The translations under genes were made by a program, and so were the position numbers. Of a DNA stretch of 64,000 bases, positions 63,744 to 64,000 are shown in pieces. The stretch covers positions 1,268,315 through 1,332,314 of the forward strand of contig CP037918.1 in assembly GCA_019356535.1 (NCBI GenBank), read 5' to 3'. Every line of letters begins with the position of its first letter. Positions within the stretch are counted from its first letter, which is position 1. The stretch comes from Chromatiaceae bacterium (GTDB lineage Bacteria > Pseudomonadota > Gammaproteobacteria > Chromatiales > Chromatiaceae). The notes beneath the pieces were generated by a model. The model was not told the DNA's origin, searched no databases, and was given only the letters and a program-made list of their open reading frames with translations.

Positions 63744-64000
63744 GACGGTGACGCCAGCGAAGGCCAGAGTCACCTGGGTCTCGCCACGCCCCGCCTTGAT
63801 GCTTTTACGCGGATGGGTGCCTCGGGCCTTTACACCCAACGGCAGTTTGGCCAGTGCTACCGAGTCCCTCACGCAGCCGTTGACGATGACGCCGGTCCAG
63901 CCGTTCCGGACCGCCAGTTCACCCAGCATGTCCCCCAGCAGGGCACACTGGGTGGAATTGCCACCATTGACCACCAGCACCCGGCCATCGCCCGACTGCT
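63684..64000 (-). CDS. rraA: RraA family regulator of RNase E activity (5' part beyond window)
   Basis: The C-terminal 105 or so residues of an RraA-family protein; the 5' part lies beyond the window edge. [56 protein letters not shown] and [18 protein letters not shown] are characteristic. RraA binds RNase E and inhibits it; some family members are oxaloacetate or 4-hydroxy-4-methyl-2-oxoglutarate aldolases, and GxxxRD is seen here, so both readings remain. It converges with the broken LysR gene. Confidence 0.88.
   Translation of the reverse strand, partial: QSGDGRVLVVNGGNSTQCALLGDMLGELAVRNGWTGVIVNGCVRDSVALAKLPLGVKARGTHPRKSIKAGRGETQVTLAFAGVTVSPGDWIYADADGILVRRAH

Overview
High-GC bacterial chromosome segment, best read as a gammaproteobacterium. 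The conserved block comEC-exbB-exbD-lpxK-Trm112-kdsB and the nearby LMW phosphatase-rne-rluC-HAD phosphatase-sppA run follow the order I know from Pseudomonas and relatives. A CbbY-type phosphatase, an exosortase-A-associated gene trio, a cytochrome P460, a truncated haemoglobin and a complete mqo/aceK/aceA set suggest an environmental, possibly autotrophic (Chromatiales-like) organism. No rRNA, tRNA or CRISPR was seen.

Layout. 1-9.1 kb: a beta-oxidation operon (fadE, fadI, fadJ, acyl-CoA synthetase, hotdog thioesterase) behind a YiiX-like hydrolase. 9.2-10.3 kb: two small genes probably for copper handling, ended by a strong terminator. A glutathione S-transferase remnant follows at 10.3-10.6 kb. 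10.7-14.1 kb: a TRAP transporter (binding protein, small and large permease) and a short unknown gene. 14.1-17.5 kb (minus): rluC, HAD phosphatase and SppA-like protease, coupled by 4-nt overlaps, then a haloacid dehalogenase-type gene. 18-20.7 kb: rne. 20.9-21.4 kb: LMW tyrosine phosphatase.

21.4-31.0 kb is an accessory island inserted between the phosphatase and kdsB. It holds an operon of an unknown protein, a DEDDh exonuclease and a metallophosphoesterase, with a strong promoter and a 32-codon ORF upstream. Next come an IS5-family transposase remnant and a 5'-truncated traB. Then a cassette-like repeat structure: tacTA, repeat 1, lipoprotein A, truncated partner A, tumEA, repeat 2, lipoprotein B, frameshifted partner B, higBA, repeat 3. 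Each of the three repeats of about 30 bp has a toxin-antitoxin module next to it. A decayed copy of the start of an LMW phosphatase lies directly beyond repeat 3. This island is the most unusual part of the window.

31.0-36.8 kb (mostly minus): a small unknown gene, kdsB, Trm112, lpxK, exbD, exbB, comEC (lipid A/Kdo supply, energised transport, DNA uptake). 37.0-40.3 kb: the exosortase-A-associated PLP decarboxylase, acyl carrier protein and acyl-CoA ligase. 40.3-44.3 kb: uvrB, an aspartate aminotransferase and an orphan pseudopilin. 44.3-48.6 kb (minus): gltX-glnS-nucleotide-sugar dehydrogenase. 48.7-53.9 kb: cytochrome P460 lipoprotein, small membrane protein, DUF2889 protein, U32 peptidase family protein, CDF metal exporter. 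A 170-bp MITE-like inverted-repeat element at 53.9-54.1 kb supplies the stop codon of an aminotransferase. 55.2-57.9 kb: cbbY, then dksA-gluQ-truncated haemoglobin. 58.1-62.8 kb (minus): aceA, aceK, mqo (glyoxylate bypass and its regulation). 62.9-63.7 kb: a LysR-type regulator broken by several frameshifts beside an intact LysR-type operator. 63.7-64.0 kb: the 3' part of rraA, running off the window.
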